DNA of 9,010 bases from the NCBI GenBank assembly GCA_031546715.1, contig JAVBKA010000148.1:1-9010 (forward strand), in the 5' to 3' direction. The notes below the pieces were generated by a model. The model searched no databases and was not told the origin of the DNA. It saw nothing but the letters and a program-made list of their open reading frames with translations. The position numbers and the translations under genes are program-made. Of the stretch, positions 1 to 6,332 are shown piece by piece (positions within the stretch are counted from its first letter, which is position 1; the number at the start of each line of letters is the position of its first letter). This stretch comes from JAVBKA01 sp031546715. GTDB taxonomy: Bacteria > Bacillota > Clostridia > Oscillospirales > UBA929.

Positions 1-805
1 TAAGCTCCTGCTGAAACGGAAACATTTCTTCAATCTTCTGTGTGACATACACCTTCATCGAATCGTTAGAGACTCGGTAAAAGTTTGCAACCTCGCTTAA
101 AATTCCCGCAGTATCGTACTGCTTGTCAGCAGCCTTTAAAAACGGAGTGACATCCTTGGCATTAACCTCCAGAGCCTCAGCTACGGGTTTTGATATATTC
201 GAAACAATCACAACGTCGTTAGTGCTCATGAATTTATCAATTTCACTAACAAAGCCGTGAACTATATATACGCCATCTTCTTGGAAATCCGCAAAAAACT
301 CCTTTTTTAGCTCTTCGCTTTCAAAATCCAACCATACATAGGTGTATTCCTTAAGATTTGCAGAGTACAATCCTTTTTCAATTAGCACCTGATAGTACCC
401 ATTGTTTTCCATATACGTAAAATGGGTAATCGCCAGCACCACGTTCTTGCGATACAGGGATTCGGATAAGCCGTCCTTATAGGCTGGGTTGTAAGCGTTA
501 ATGCGCTCATATTGAGTCGTCTCCAACACATTTGGGTTAGACTGCAAGCCGTTAAAATCCATATTATTAAGAGCATTTGCCATTCCCTCGTCAAATACGG
601 ATTCATCGGGATATGCTGCACCTAAGTACTCCAAGGTCGCAAGGGTTGTATATGTCTGCTCGCACTGCTTTTGAAAGCTGTCGGCAGTAACCAGTAAGCC
701 AATTCCCAGTACCGAGAACAGGGAAAGCGCAGAAATCAGCACTATAAACAGAGCGGTTTTCTTGCCTGTTCGCAGTACGCTGGATAAGCTGTTGCGAAAA
801 ATCAT
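1..805 (-). CDS. ABC transporter permease, FtsX/MacB-like, N-terminal part (runs off the window)
   Basis: Inner-membrane subunit expected to work with the ATPase encoded just upstream. The frame is open from ATG at 805-803 to the window edge, giving 268 residues with no stop. It begins MIFRNSLSSVLRTGKKTALF: a short cytoplasmic start with basic residues, then one hydrophobic segment at about residues 18-40, then a long hydrophilic stretch. That is the usual opening of FtsX/MacB-type permeases, where the first helix is followed by a large extracytoplasmic domain; the remaining helices would lie beyond position 1. Only 2 bp separate it from the ATPase stop, and its ribosome site (GGAGGAA, 811-817) lies inside the end of that gene, so translation is probably coupled. 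The substrate cannot be inferred; relatives export peptides, antibiotics or lipoproteins. The class is fairly sure, the role is not. Confidence 0.85.
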   Translation of the reverse strand, partial: MIFRNSLSSVLRTGKKTALFIVLISALSLFSVLGIGLLVTADSFQKQCEQTYTTLATLEYLGAAYPDESVFDEGMANALNNMDFNGLQSNPNVLETTQYERINAYNPAYKDGLSESLYRKNVVLAITHFTYMENNGYYQVLIEKGLYSANLKEYTYVWLDFESEELKKEFFADFQEDGVYIVHGFVSEIDKFMSTNDVVIVSNISKPVAEALEVNAKDVTPFLKAADKQYDTAGILSEVANFYRVSNDSMKVYVTQKIEEMFPFQQEL

Positions 806-807
806 AG

Positions 808-1512
808 CTATTCCTCCATATCCGAGGAATTCAGCTCATTTGCAACGCCGCTGACCAGCCGCCCGTCCTCCATTGTGTATACAATGTCTGCAATATTGCG
901 AATAGCGTGGTCGTGGGTGACAATAATGACGCAGTAATTTTGCTCATGGGCAAGGCGCCGCAATAGCTGAACTATATTGTCTGAATTAGCCTTATCCAAG
1001 TTTCCCGTAGGCTCGTCAGCCAGTAACAGATTGGTGTGCATCGCCAAGGAGCGTGCAATTGCAACACGCTGCTGCTCGCCGCCGCTAAGCATATTGGGAA
1101 AACGGTCAAATTTCTCCTCCCCCAAATCCACGCTCATAATGTACTTCTTAGCATCCTCCCGCGCCTTCTTAGCCTTCACCTTTCGCAGTTCCATAGGATA
1201 CATCACGTTCTCAAGCACCGTAAGCAGAGGAAAAAGCCGAAAACTCTGATAAATAACTGACACATTTTCACGGCGATACTGGGTAAGATTAGATTTAGCG
1301 GTGGCTTTGCCGTTGTACAGCACTTCGCCAGACTGCGGTGTGTCTAGACCTGCTAAAAGAGAAAGAAGTGTGGTTTTTCCGCTGCCTGATTTCCCGACTA
1401 AAGCATAGACCTTCCCCTGTTCAAAATCACAGGATATTCCCTTAAGAACCTCGTTAGAATTATAGCTGTTTCGGTACGTGTACTTGACGTTTTTTAGCTG
1501 TATCAGGCTCAC
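808..1512 (-). CDS. ABC transporter ATP-binding protein, MacB/LolD-type
   Basis: Cytoplasmic ATPase that powers the adjacent permease. At 234 residues it has the usual length for this class. All nucleotide-binding motifs are present: Walker A GKSGSGKT (40-47), Q-loop glutamine Q89, signature LSGGE (142-146) followed by QQRVAIARS, Walker B LLLADEP (162-168) with catalytic E167, a D-loop (NLD, 171-173) and H-loop H200. The stretch LADEPTGNLD is typical of the MacB/LolD/FtsE group that pairs with FtsX-like permeases. The start is GTG (1512-1510), 6 nt after a GGAGGG site. An ATG overlaps it in another frame but is followed at once by a stop. A strong promoter and a palindromic operator lie upstream, so the pair is probably a regulated efflux or peptide-sensing operon. 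The ATPase call is firm; the substrate is unknown. Confidence 0.95.
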   Translation of the reverse strand: MSLIQLKNVKYTYRNSYNSNEVLKGISCDFEQGKVYALVGKSGSGKTTLLSLLAGLDTPQSGEVLYNGKATAKSNLTQYRRENVSVIYQSFRLFPLLTVLENVMYPMELRKVKAKKAREDAKKYIMSVDLGEEKFDRFPNMLSGGEQQRVAIARSLAMHTNLLLADEPTGNLDKANSDNIVQLLRRLAHEQNYCVIIVTHDHAIRNIADIVYTMEDGRLVSGVANELNSSDMEE

Positions 1513-1518
1513 ATTCTT

Positions 1519-1524
1519 CCCTCC
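1519..1524 (-). promoter_or_regulatory. Ribosome binding site fixing the GTG start of the ABC ATPase
   Basis: On the minus strand GGAGGG stands 6 nt before GTG. The nearby ATG (1514-1512) runs straight into TGA, so it cannot be the start of the gene. The GTG is therefore the supported start. Confidence 0.8.
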
Positions 1525-1549
1525 AATTATCTCTGTTTTGCTGAAGTTT

Positions 1550-1578
1550 AATATATCACAGCAAAAAAGTTAAGTCAA
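1550..1578 (-). promoter_or_regulatory. Sigma-70/sigma-A-type promoter of the ABC transporter operon
   Basis: On the minus strand there is a -35 box TTGACT (1578-1573), an exact 17-bp spacer, and a -10 box TATATT (1555-1550). The spacer is T-rich. Each box matches the consensus at five of six positions. Transcription would start about 30 bp before the ribosome site of the ATPase gene. The whole -35 box lies inside one arm of the 38-bp palindrome at 1570-1607, so a protein bound there would block RNA polymerase. Confidence 0.8.
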
Positions 1579-1607
1579 CAATTTAGCGCGCTAAATTGTT
1601 GACTTAA
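1570..1607. promoter_or_regulatory. 38-bp perfect palindrome, probable repressor operator
   Basis: The two 19-bp halves are exact reverse complements with no spacer; the left half reads TTAAGTCAACAATTTAGCG. The core TTAGCGCGCTAA resembles the operator consensus reported for SlyA/MarR-family regulators (TTAGCAAGCTAA). It overlaps the -35 box of the ABC operon. A further copy of the 10-mer AAATTGTTGA lies at 1609-1618, 16 bp from the copy in the palindrome (1593-1602), and could be an extra half-site. A transcript hairpin is the alternative, but the placement on the promoter favours a DNA-binding site. No regulator gene is visible in the window. Confidence 0.7.
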
Positions 1608-1696
1608 AAAATTGTTGAAAATCGGGGTGTAATTAATTGGTCAAAACTAAAAGAATATTATCAATGCTAACAGTATGCATTTTAATAGCTATAGTT

Positions 1697-1746
1697 AAGC
1701 TCCGAATACATCGCCAAACGTTACGGCGATGTATTCGGAGCTTTTT
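1697..1746. terminator. Long hairpin after the RNase J gene, possibly a bidirectional terminator
   Basis: A perfect 19-bp stem (1697-1715 with 1725-1743) encloses a 9-nt loop and starts 27 bp beyond the RNase J stop. The position suits termination of the RNase J transcript. The U-tract is better in the opposite direction: on the plus strand the stem is followed by TTTTT (1742-1746), while the minus-strand RNA continues UUAACUAU after the stem. It may therefore stop mainly rightward transcripts, or act in both directions. Confidence 0.65.
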
Positions 1747-1770
1747 ACCTAATATTGTTTGTTTAAATGC

Positions 1771-3429
1771 CTAAACTTCCATTATAATCGGAAGAATCAT
1801 GGGTCTGGTGCGCATTTTCTTAAACAAATAGTCTCCCATGTCATTGCGGAGAGAAACCTTCATAGCTGACCAGTCCAGCTTACCAGTGCCTATGCTTTTC
1901 TCAAGGGATGCCAACGCCACGCCCCTAAGCTCGTTCATAAGAGTATCGGCTTCCTTATCATAAATAAAGCCTCTGGATACAATTTCAGGTCCTGAAATTA
2001 TGGTTTCGCCGCCTGAGTCCATGGTGACGACGACTGTAATTATTCCGTCCTCAGCCAGTAGCTTTCTGTCTCTTAACACAACGCTTCCAGCGTCGCCAGT
2101 GTTTTGACCGTCAACAAATACGCGCCCTGTTTGGACTGTTGCTCCAAGCTTTACTCCGCTGGCGGTAAACTCTATAATCTTGCCAAGCTCTGGAATAATG
2201 ATGTTTTTAGGGTCAATGCCCATTTGCTTTGCCAGTCCTGCGTGGGTTTTTAGCATTTTATACTCTCCGTGAACAGGAATAAAGTATTTAGGGCGGGTCA
2301 GCGCAATCATGATTTTCAGCTCTTCCTGACAGGCATGTCCCGATACGTGGATATCTGCAAGACGTTCATATATAACATCGCAGCCCCGCTTGAAAAGCTC
2401 ATTAATCATTTTATTAATAGTTTTTTCGTTACCGGGGATTGGGGATGCTGAAACGATTACCCTGTCATTTGGCCCAAGGTCAATCATTTTATGTGCACCA
2501 AAGGCCATGCGGTACAGTGCGCTCATTGGCTCACCTTGGCTGCCTGTTGTTATTATGGTGACCTTGTTTTTCGGAAGGCTCTTAATCGTCGGCACTTCTA
2601 TAATAGTCCCCACGGGAATATTTACATACCCAAGCTGCATGGAAACTCTCAGAATGTTCTCCATACTGCGCCCCGTGATTGCAACCTTGCGACCGTATTT
2701 AACAGACGCGTCAATAATCTGCTGAACTCTGTGAACATTTGACGCAAACGTGGTGACGACAATTCGGGAATCACAGTTGCGGAAAAGATTATCAAGGGTT
2801 TCGCCCACCTTGCGCTCGCTCATGGTGTATCCCGGACGCTCAACATTTGTTGAGTCGGATAGTAACGCCAAAACGCCGCTTTTGCCTAGGCTGCCAAACC
2901 GTGCAAGGTCAATAACATCGCCCTCAACAGGGGTAGTGTCTATTTTAAAGTCTCCTGTTTGGATGACCACGCCTAGGGGCGTGCCGATTGCATAGGAAAC
3001 CGAGTCCGCAATAGAGTGGTTGACACGGATTGCCTCTATTTTAAACTGCCCTATAGAAAATATCTGCCCCGCCTCAATTTTGCGGATATCGGCTTTTTTC
3101 AGCAGACCAGCCTCTTCGAGCTTAATCTCAATAAGTCCCGCCGTCAGCCTTGTTGCAAAGATTGGGCAGTGGATTTCGCGCATAAGGTAGGATATAGAGC
3201 CTATATGGTCTTCATGTCCGTGAGTAACCAGTAGTCCCTTAATCCGTGATTTGTGTTTCACAAGATATGTGAAATCGGGGATAACAAGGTCGATTCCGGG
3301 CATGTCCTCATCAGGGAAAGCAAGCCCGCAGTCAACAAGAATTATTTCTCCGCCGTATTCATATACGGTAAGATTCTTTCCAATTTCTCCGATTCCGCCT
3401 AATGCCGCAATTTTTAGTTTTTCTGTCAT
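1771..3429 (-). CDS. rnj: Ribonuclease J (metallo-beta-lactamase/beta-CASP RNase)
   Basis: Cytoplasmic zinc-dependent ribonuclease with 5'-3' exonuclease and endonuclease activity, used in mRNA decay and rRNA maturation in Firmicutes. At 552 residues it matches the family (about 555). Visible landmarks, in order: LGGIGEIGKN (10-19); the metal-binding motif HGHEDH (70-75); further likely ligands H138 and D160; SDSTN (191-195); the beta-CASP region with TGSQGEP (295-301); HVSGH (361-365); PVHGEY (385-390, H387); and a C-terminal domain from about 450 to 552, so it is complete. The ATG start is preceded by AGGAG (3443-3447) at a rather long spacing of 13 nt; an ATG closer to that site is out of frame. 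Which paralogue it is (J1 or J2) cannot be decided here. It stands alone, between a terminator upstream and a hairpin downstream. Confidence 0.96.
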   Translation of the reverse strand: MTEKLKIAALGGIGEIGKNLTVYEYGGEIILVDCGLAFPDEDMPGIDLVIPDFTYLVKHKSRIKGLLVTHGHEDHIGSISYLMREIHCPIFATRLTAGLIEIKLEEAGLLKKADIRKIEAGQIFSIGQFKIEAIRVNHSIADSVSYAIGTPLGVVIQTGDFKIDTTPVEGDVIDLARFGSLGKSGVLALLSDSTNVERPGYTMSERKVGETLDNLFRNCDSRIVVTTFASNVHRVQQIIDASVKYGRKVAITGRSMENILRVSMQLGYVNIPVGTIIEVPTIKSLPKNKVTIITTGSQGEPMSALYRMAFGAHKMIDLGPNDRVIVSASPIPGNEKTINKMINELFKRGCDVIYERLADIHVSGHACQEELKIMIALTRPKYFIPVHGEYKMLKTHAGLAKQMGIDPKNIIIPELGKIIEFTASGVKLGATVQTGRVFVDGQNTGDAGSVVLRDRKLLAEDGIITVVVTMDSGGETIISGPEIVSRGFIYDKEADTLMNELRGVALASLEKSIGTGKLDWSAMKVSLRNDMGDYLFKKMRTRPMILPIIMEV

Positions 3430-3500
3430 TAACGTTTTTCATCTCCTATATTTATGTAGCATCTTAAATCAAGACGCAAAGATAACAAGTGTATAGATTT

Positions 3501-3545
3501 CAGGTGCAAGTGTCGCAGGCGCAATGGTAACAGGCGCAATGATAG
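3501..3545. repeat. Three tandem copies of a 15-bp unit
   Basis: The copies are CAGGTGCAAGTGTCG (3501-3515), CAGGCGCAATGGTAA (3516-3530) and CAGGCGCAATGATAG (3531-3545). Copies 2 and 3 agree at 13 of 15 positions; copies 1 and 2 agree at 10. The unit lies between the terminator and the rnj start. It may be a small variable-number repeat or a remnant of coding sequence with a five-residue period. Confidence 0.6.
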
Positions 3546-3602
3546 CGCGTTCACCGTTATTGGATGTTTGGCACACAGATATCAAGCCGTCTATGAGTAC
3601 GC

Positions 3603-3647
3603 AAAAACCCCTACTATGGTTGTCATTGGCACACCGTAGTAGGGGTT
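3603..3647 (-). terminator. Intrinsic terminator of the sugar-nucleotide gene
   Basis: On the minus strand AACCCCTACTA (3647-3637) pairs perfectly with TAGTAGGGGTT (3616-3606), and the T-run extends to TTTTT. The loop is about 20 nt. It lies 133 bp beyond the stop codon of the 771-residue gene and upstream of rnj, so it should separate the two transcription units. Confidence 0.8.
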
Positions 3648-3779
3648 GACTAATTAAGTCAATCCGTATTCTCAGACAGTCCGACAAGCTATGTTGCAAT
3701 TTGAAAACAGGGTAACAATATCTAAAGCGAGCCAACCATAGTCAGCTTGCAAAAGGTCAAAGCATAATCAATAAGGCTA

Positions 3780-6095
3780 TCATAACACAGAAGAGTTATC
3801 TTGTCTATCCATTTTTTTAGTTTGCTTGCTAAACATATCGCAAATTTCGGCAGCAATCTCTTCAGAATACCCTTCGGCGGTAATTCTCAGCGCACGAAGC
3901 CCCGCTAACGGCGAAACATGCACCCACCCTCCGCCTATTTTCGTTCTAAAGCCCTCAATCAGCTCCGCATCACGATGAGACGCCGCCAAGGCTCGCATAA
4001 TCGCCCCTCTGTCGTTCATTATGCCCACATCGATACTGGATTCATAAAATGCTGGCACTTTTTGCGCAAGCTTAGCCATACTAAGCCCTGTTTCTATTAA
4101 GCCATACGCCAGTCTGCACGCTGCAAACACTGCGTCTCTGGTAAATTGCTGTCGGGCGTACAACTCTCGTGCAATTTTTCCGTCTCGTCCCAGTCGAAGG
4201 ACGCTTAAGCCAGATTTTTGTGCAATTTCGTCGAGCACAGCCGGTGCAGTATAGGGTAGCGCAACGTTTTTTAGTCCGTGCTGAGCTTCAAGCCACAGTA
4301 ATATACCTAATAGTCTGCCGTTGAACAGGGTTTTGCCGTCCTCGTCAATAACCGTGAGCTGCTTGCTGTTTTCATCTGCGATGAAAACTGGAACGCCGTT
4401 TTCCCTGCGCACCCTGCACCCAATCGCTTCAAGCCCGCTCCGCAAGCTGACAGACGCAACATCCGTGCCCTCAACGCAGACAGCCAGTGTACCCCGACCG
4501 TTTTTCCCCGTAAACCATTCAGGCGGTGCCGCCGCCGAGCTGATATAGGCTTCGCCCGCTCCTGCAAGTGGTCTTGAGTGCCCAATTTGCCGCGAATCCG
4601 CAAAATTGACCTCACCCCGCGCCATTAGCGACTCAATTTTACGTTGGGAATCTCTGGAGATTTCCAGACCGTCAGCATCAAAAAAGCTCATGGAAACGCT
4701 GTCGTTTCGTTGACGGACAAAGATTGTTAGGGGAAAATGGTACAGCCCCGCAACAAAGGCGGAGCAGGACTGACTTTGTGAGTCCGTCAGTACAGGGCGA
4801 CCACCTGCGGCGCAAATTCCCGTTTCCAAGGCTAGTGCCGTCAATCGGGCGGCGTCTCCCCCGTGCCACGCGAGGGCGATTTCCGCGCCATGTGTTGTAA
4901 CGGCGGCAATGCCCAGTCTCAGGCAAAAATCAGGTGTGATATCAATATGGGTATGACCGTAGATAGAGCTGTCCTCAAAAACTGCGCCCTTGCGGAGCTG
5001 ACCGCTGGCAACACTGCCCTCAACTCTTGAGTCGGCTTCAATTTCCTTTTTAGGCCAAACCCGCGCGGAGTGGCAAACCTCGGCATGTTGCCCGACAATG
5101 ACACCCTCGCCCAGCACTGCGCCTTCACGGAGGGCAGCACCTGTGCCGAGAATGCAACCCTTGCCCACATATGCACCCTCAAGTGTGTTCATTGCACCGA
5201 TTTGCGCGCCGTCAACCACGCTAAATTCCACCGTTGCGTGGTCGCCGACACTGCTTCCTGCGCCGATGACGGCATAGGGACCTATTTTGCAGCCCTTACC
5301 AAAGCGCACATTTTCGCCGATATAACACGGTTGCTGTACCATAACTCCCGCAGATGGCATAGATTGAGACGGCAAAGCAAGCTCCACCGCACCGTCCAGT
5401 CCATCGCAGACGACATTCATAAACGCAATGGGGTCGCCCATGTCGCACCAGTAGCCGTCGGCGACAACGCCGAAGAGATTCATTCCGTTTTTCAGCATTT
5501 GTGGGAATAAGTCCTTGGCGAAGTCAAAAAAAGTGTTGTCGGGAATCATGTCCAAAACCCTTGGGGACAATATATAAATGCCTGTGTTTACAGTATCTGA
5601 GAAAACCTGCCCCCATGTGGGCTTTTCGATGAATCTCGTTATAAGTCCTGCATCGTCAATCATAACAAGACCGTAATCAAGGAGCTTGCTCTGCTTACTA
5701 AGGACAATCGTGGCGTCAGCACCGTTTTTCTTGTGAAAATCTAAGCAGCTTTTTAGGTCAATATCCGTAACCGAGTCGCCACTCAGGACTACAAAAGGCT
5801 CGTCCCCTAAGTTATCACGGCAAGACTTCACCCCTCCTGCTGTACCTAAGGGTGTACTCTCAACACTGTAATGTAAGGTAACGCCAAAGGATTTTCCGTC
5901 ACCAAAATGGTCGGTAATTTTATGCGGAAGCATTTGAAGGGTCGCCGTAATGTCGTCAAACCCGTGCTTTTTCAACAGCTCAATGCTGTACTCAAGAATG
6001 GGTTTGTCAAACATTCGAACCATTGGCTTCGGCTTATCAGAGGAAATCGGGCGAAGTCTGGAGCCTTCCCCGCCTGCTAAAATCACAGCTTTCAT
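3780..6095 (-). CDS. Mannose-1-phosphate guanylyltransferase-like protein: nucleotidyltransferase + beta-helix + degenerate phosphomannomutase domain
   Basis: Large three-part protein of 771 residues. (1) Residues 1-235 are a nucleotidyltransferase: LAGGEGSRLRP (6-16), KPKPM (21-25), GDSVTDID (106-113, metal-binding D107), EKP (157-159), NTGIY (170-174) and WCDMGDP (216-222). It would make an NDP-sugar, perhaps GDP-mannose, from a sugar-1-phosphate and NTP. (2) Residues about 252-375 are hexapeptide-like repeats of a left-handed beta-helix. (3) Residues about 380-755 follow the phosphomannomutase fold but lack its key loops: where relatives have a phosphoserine loop like SRDSHPASR this has AWHGGDAAR (409-417); the metal loop DGDGDR is ADENSK (573-578); the RPSGTEP phosphate loop is replaced near SPLAGLR (728-734). 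So the mutase part is probably regulatory or structural. The ATG start has GAGGTGA 5 nt upstream. The sugar is inferred from family resemblance only; envelope or capsule glycan synthesis is likely. Confidence 0.88.
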   Translation of the reverse strand: MKAVILAGGEGSRLRPISSDKPKPMVRMFDKPILEYSIELLKKHGFDDITATLQMLPHKITDHFGDGKSFGVTLHYSVESTPLGTAGGVKSCRDNLGDEPFVVLSGDSVTDIDLKSCLDFHKKNGADATIVLSKQSKLLDYGLVMIDDAGLITRFIEKPTWGQVFSDTVNTGIYILSPRVLDMIPDNTFFDFAKDLFPQMLKNGMNLFGVVADGYWCDMGDPIAFMNVVCDGLDGAVELALPSQSMPSAGVMVQQPCYIGENVRFGKGCKIGPYAVIGAGSSVGDHATVEFSVVDGAQIGAMNTLEGAYVGKGCILGTGAALREGAVLGEGVIVGQHAEVCHSARVWPKKEIEADSRVEGSVASGQLRKGAVFEDSSIYGHTHIDITPDFCLRLGIAAVTTHGAEIALAWHGGDAARLTALALETGICAAGGRPVLTDSQSQSCSAFVAGLYHFPLTIFVRQRNDSVSMSFFDADGLEISRDSQRKIESLMARGEVNFADSRQIGHSRPLAGAGEAYISSAAAPPEWFTGKNGRGTLAVCVEGTDVASVSLRSGLEAIGCRVRRENGVPVFIADENSKQLTVIDEDGKTLFNGRLLGILLWLEAQHGLKNVALPYTAPAVLDEIAQKSGLSVLRLGRDGKIARELYARQQFTRDAVFAACRLAYGLIETGLSMAKLAQKVPAFYESSIDVGIMNDRGAIMRALAASHRDAELIEGFRTKIGGGWVHVSPLAGLRALRITAEGYSEEIAAEICDMFSKQTKKMDRQDNSSVL

Positions 6096-6173
6096 AAAGT
6101 CACCTCATAGTAAAATCTTATCCATGAACAGGTGACAATATTATTGCCAATTTATGAGTTCATATACTAATTG

Positions 6174-6332
6174 ATACTATTCACTGATTAAAAACCAGCA
6201 AAGATTTTCGAGGATTTAAGTTTTCGTGCTAGGCGGAGGACTGAGTCATGCTTTATGCATGGCGACTGACGACAACGACGCACGAGAATTTAAAGACCGA
6301 AAAGATTGCGGTTTTTAGTCAGTGATTAGTAT
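6174..6332. repeat. 159-bp long imperfect inverted-repeat element between the sugar-nucleotide gene and the cotH-like gene
   Basis: The arm at 6181-6229 is the reverse complement of 6280-6325 at about 38 of 49 aligned columns; many differences would still pair as G-U in RNA. Six outer bases, ATACTA (6174-6179) and TAGTAT (6327-6332), extend the pairing. The 50-bp centre holds its own small stem, GTCATGC with GCATGGC around TTTAT (6245-6263). Both arms carry AAAAACC/GGTTTTT, so the hairpin ends in a T-run in either direction, like a bidirectional terminator. The right arm covers the last codons and stop of the cotH-like gene. No transposase is present. It could be a MITE-like or palindromic repeat unit, or a structured RNA; I do not recognise a named family. 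Confidence 0.7.

Larger units (their letters stand above)
3430..3779. other. 350-bp intergenic region between the sugar-nucleotide gene and rnj
   Basis: No convincing gene lies here. The stretch holds a minus-strand intrinsic terminator (3603-3647), a small hairpin overlapping it (3644-3664), and three 15-bp tandem units (3501-3545). The rnj promoter should lie in 3430-3600, but I find only weak candidates, for example TTGTTA with 16 bp to TAAGAT on the minus strand. In 3665-3779 I see nothing recognisable; it would be the 3' untranslated part of the sugar-nucleotide mRNA. A frame open across 3469-3735 needs a TTG start with no ribosome site and crosses the terminator, so I do not call it a gene. 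Confidence 0.6.

Noticed and set aside
382..621. Minus-strand open frame of 79 codons at the left end
   Set aside because: It lies in another frame inside the permease coding region, which is open across the whole 1-805 stretch and has a good start and ribosome site.
1570..1607. The palindrome as an intrinsic terminator
   Set aside because: It overlaps the -35 box of a strong promoter, and the rnj hairpin at 1697-1746 already lies upstream. A DNA-binding site explains it better.
3469..3735. Minus-strand open frame of 88 codons between the sugar-nucleotide gene and rnj
   Set aside because: It needs a TTG start with no ribosome site, crosses the intrinsic terminator at 3603-3647, and its translation resembles no protein.
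5070..5510. Plus-strand open frame of 146 codons
   Set aside because: It is antisense to the beta-helix and nucleotidyltransferase parts of the 771-residue gene; its Cys/His-rich translation follows from the repeated hexapeptide codons.
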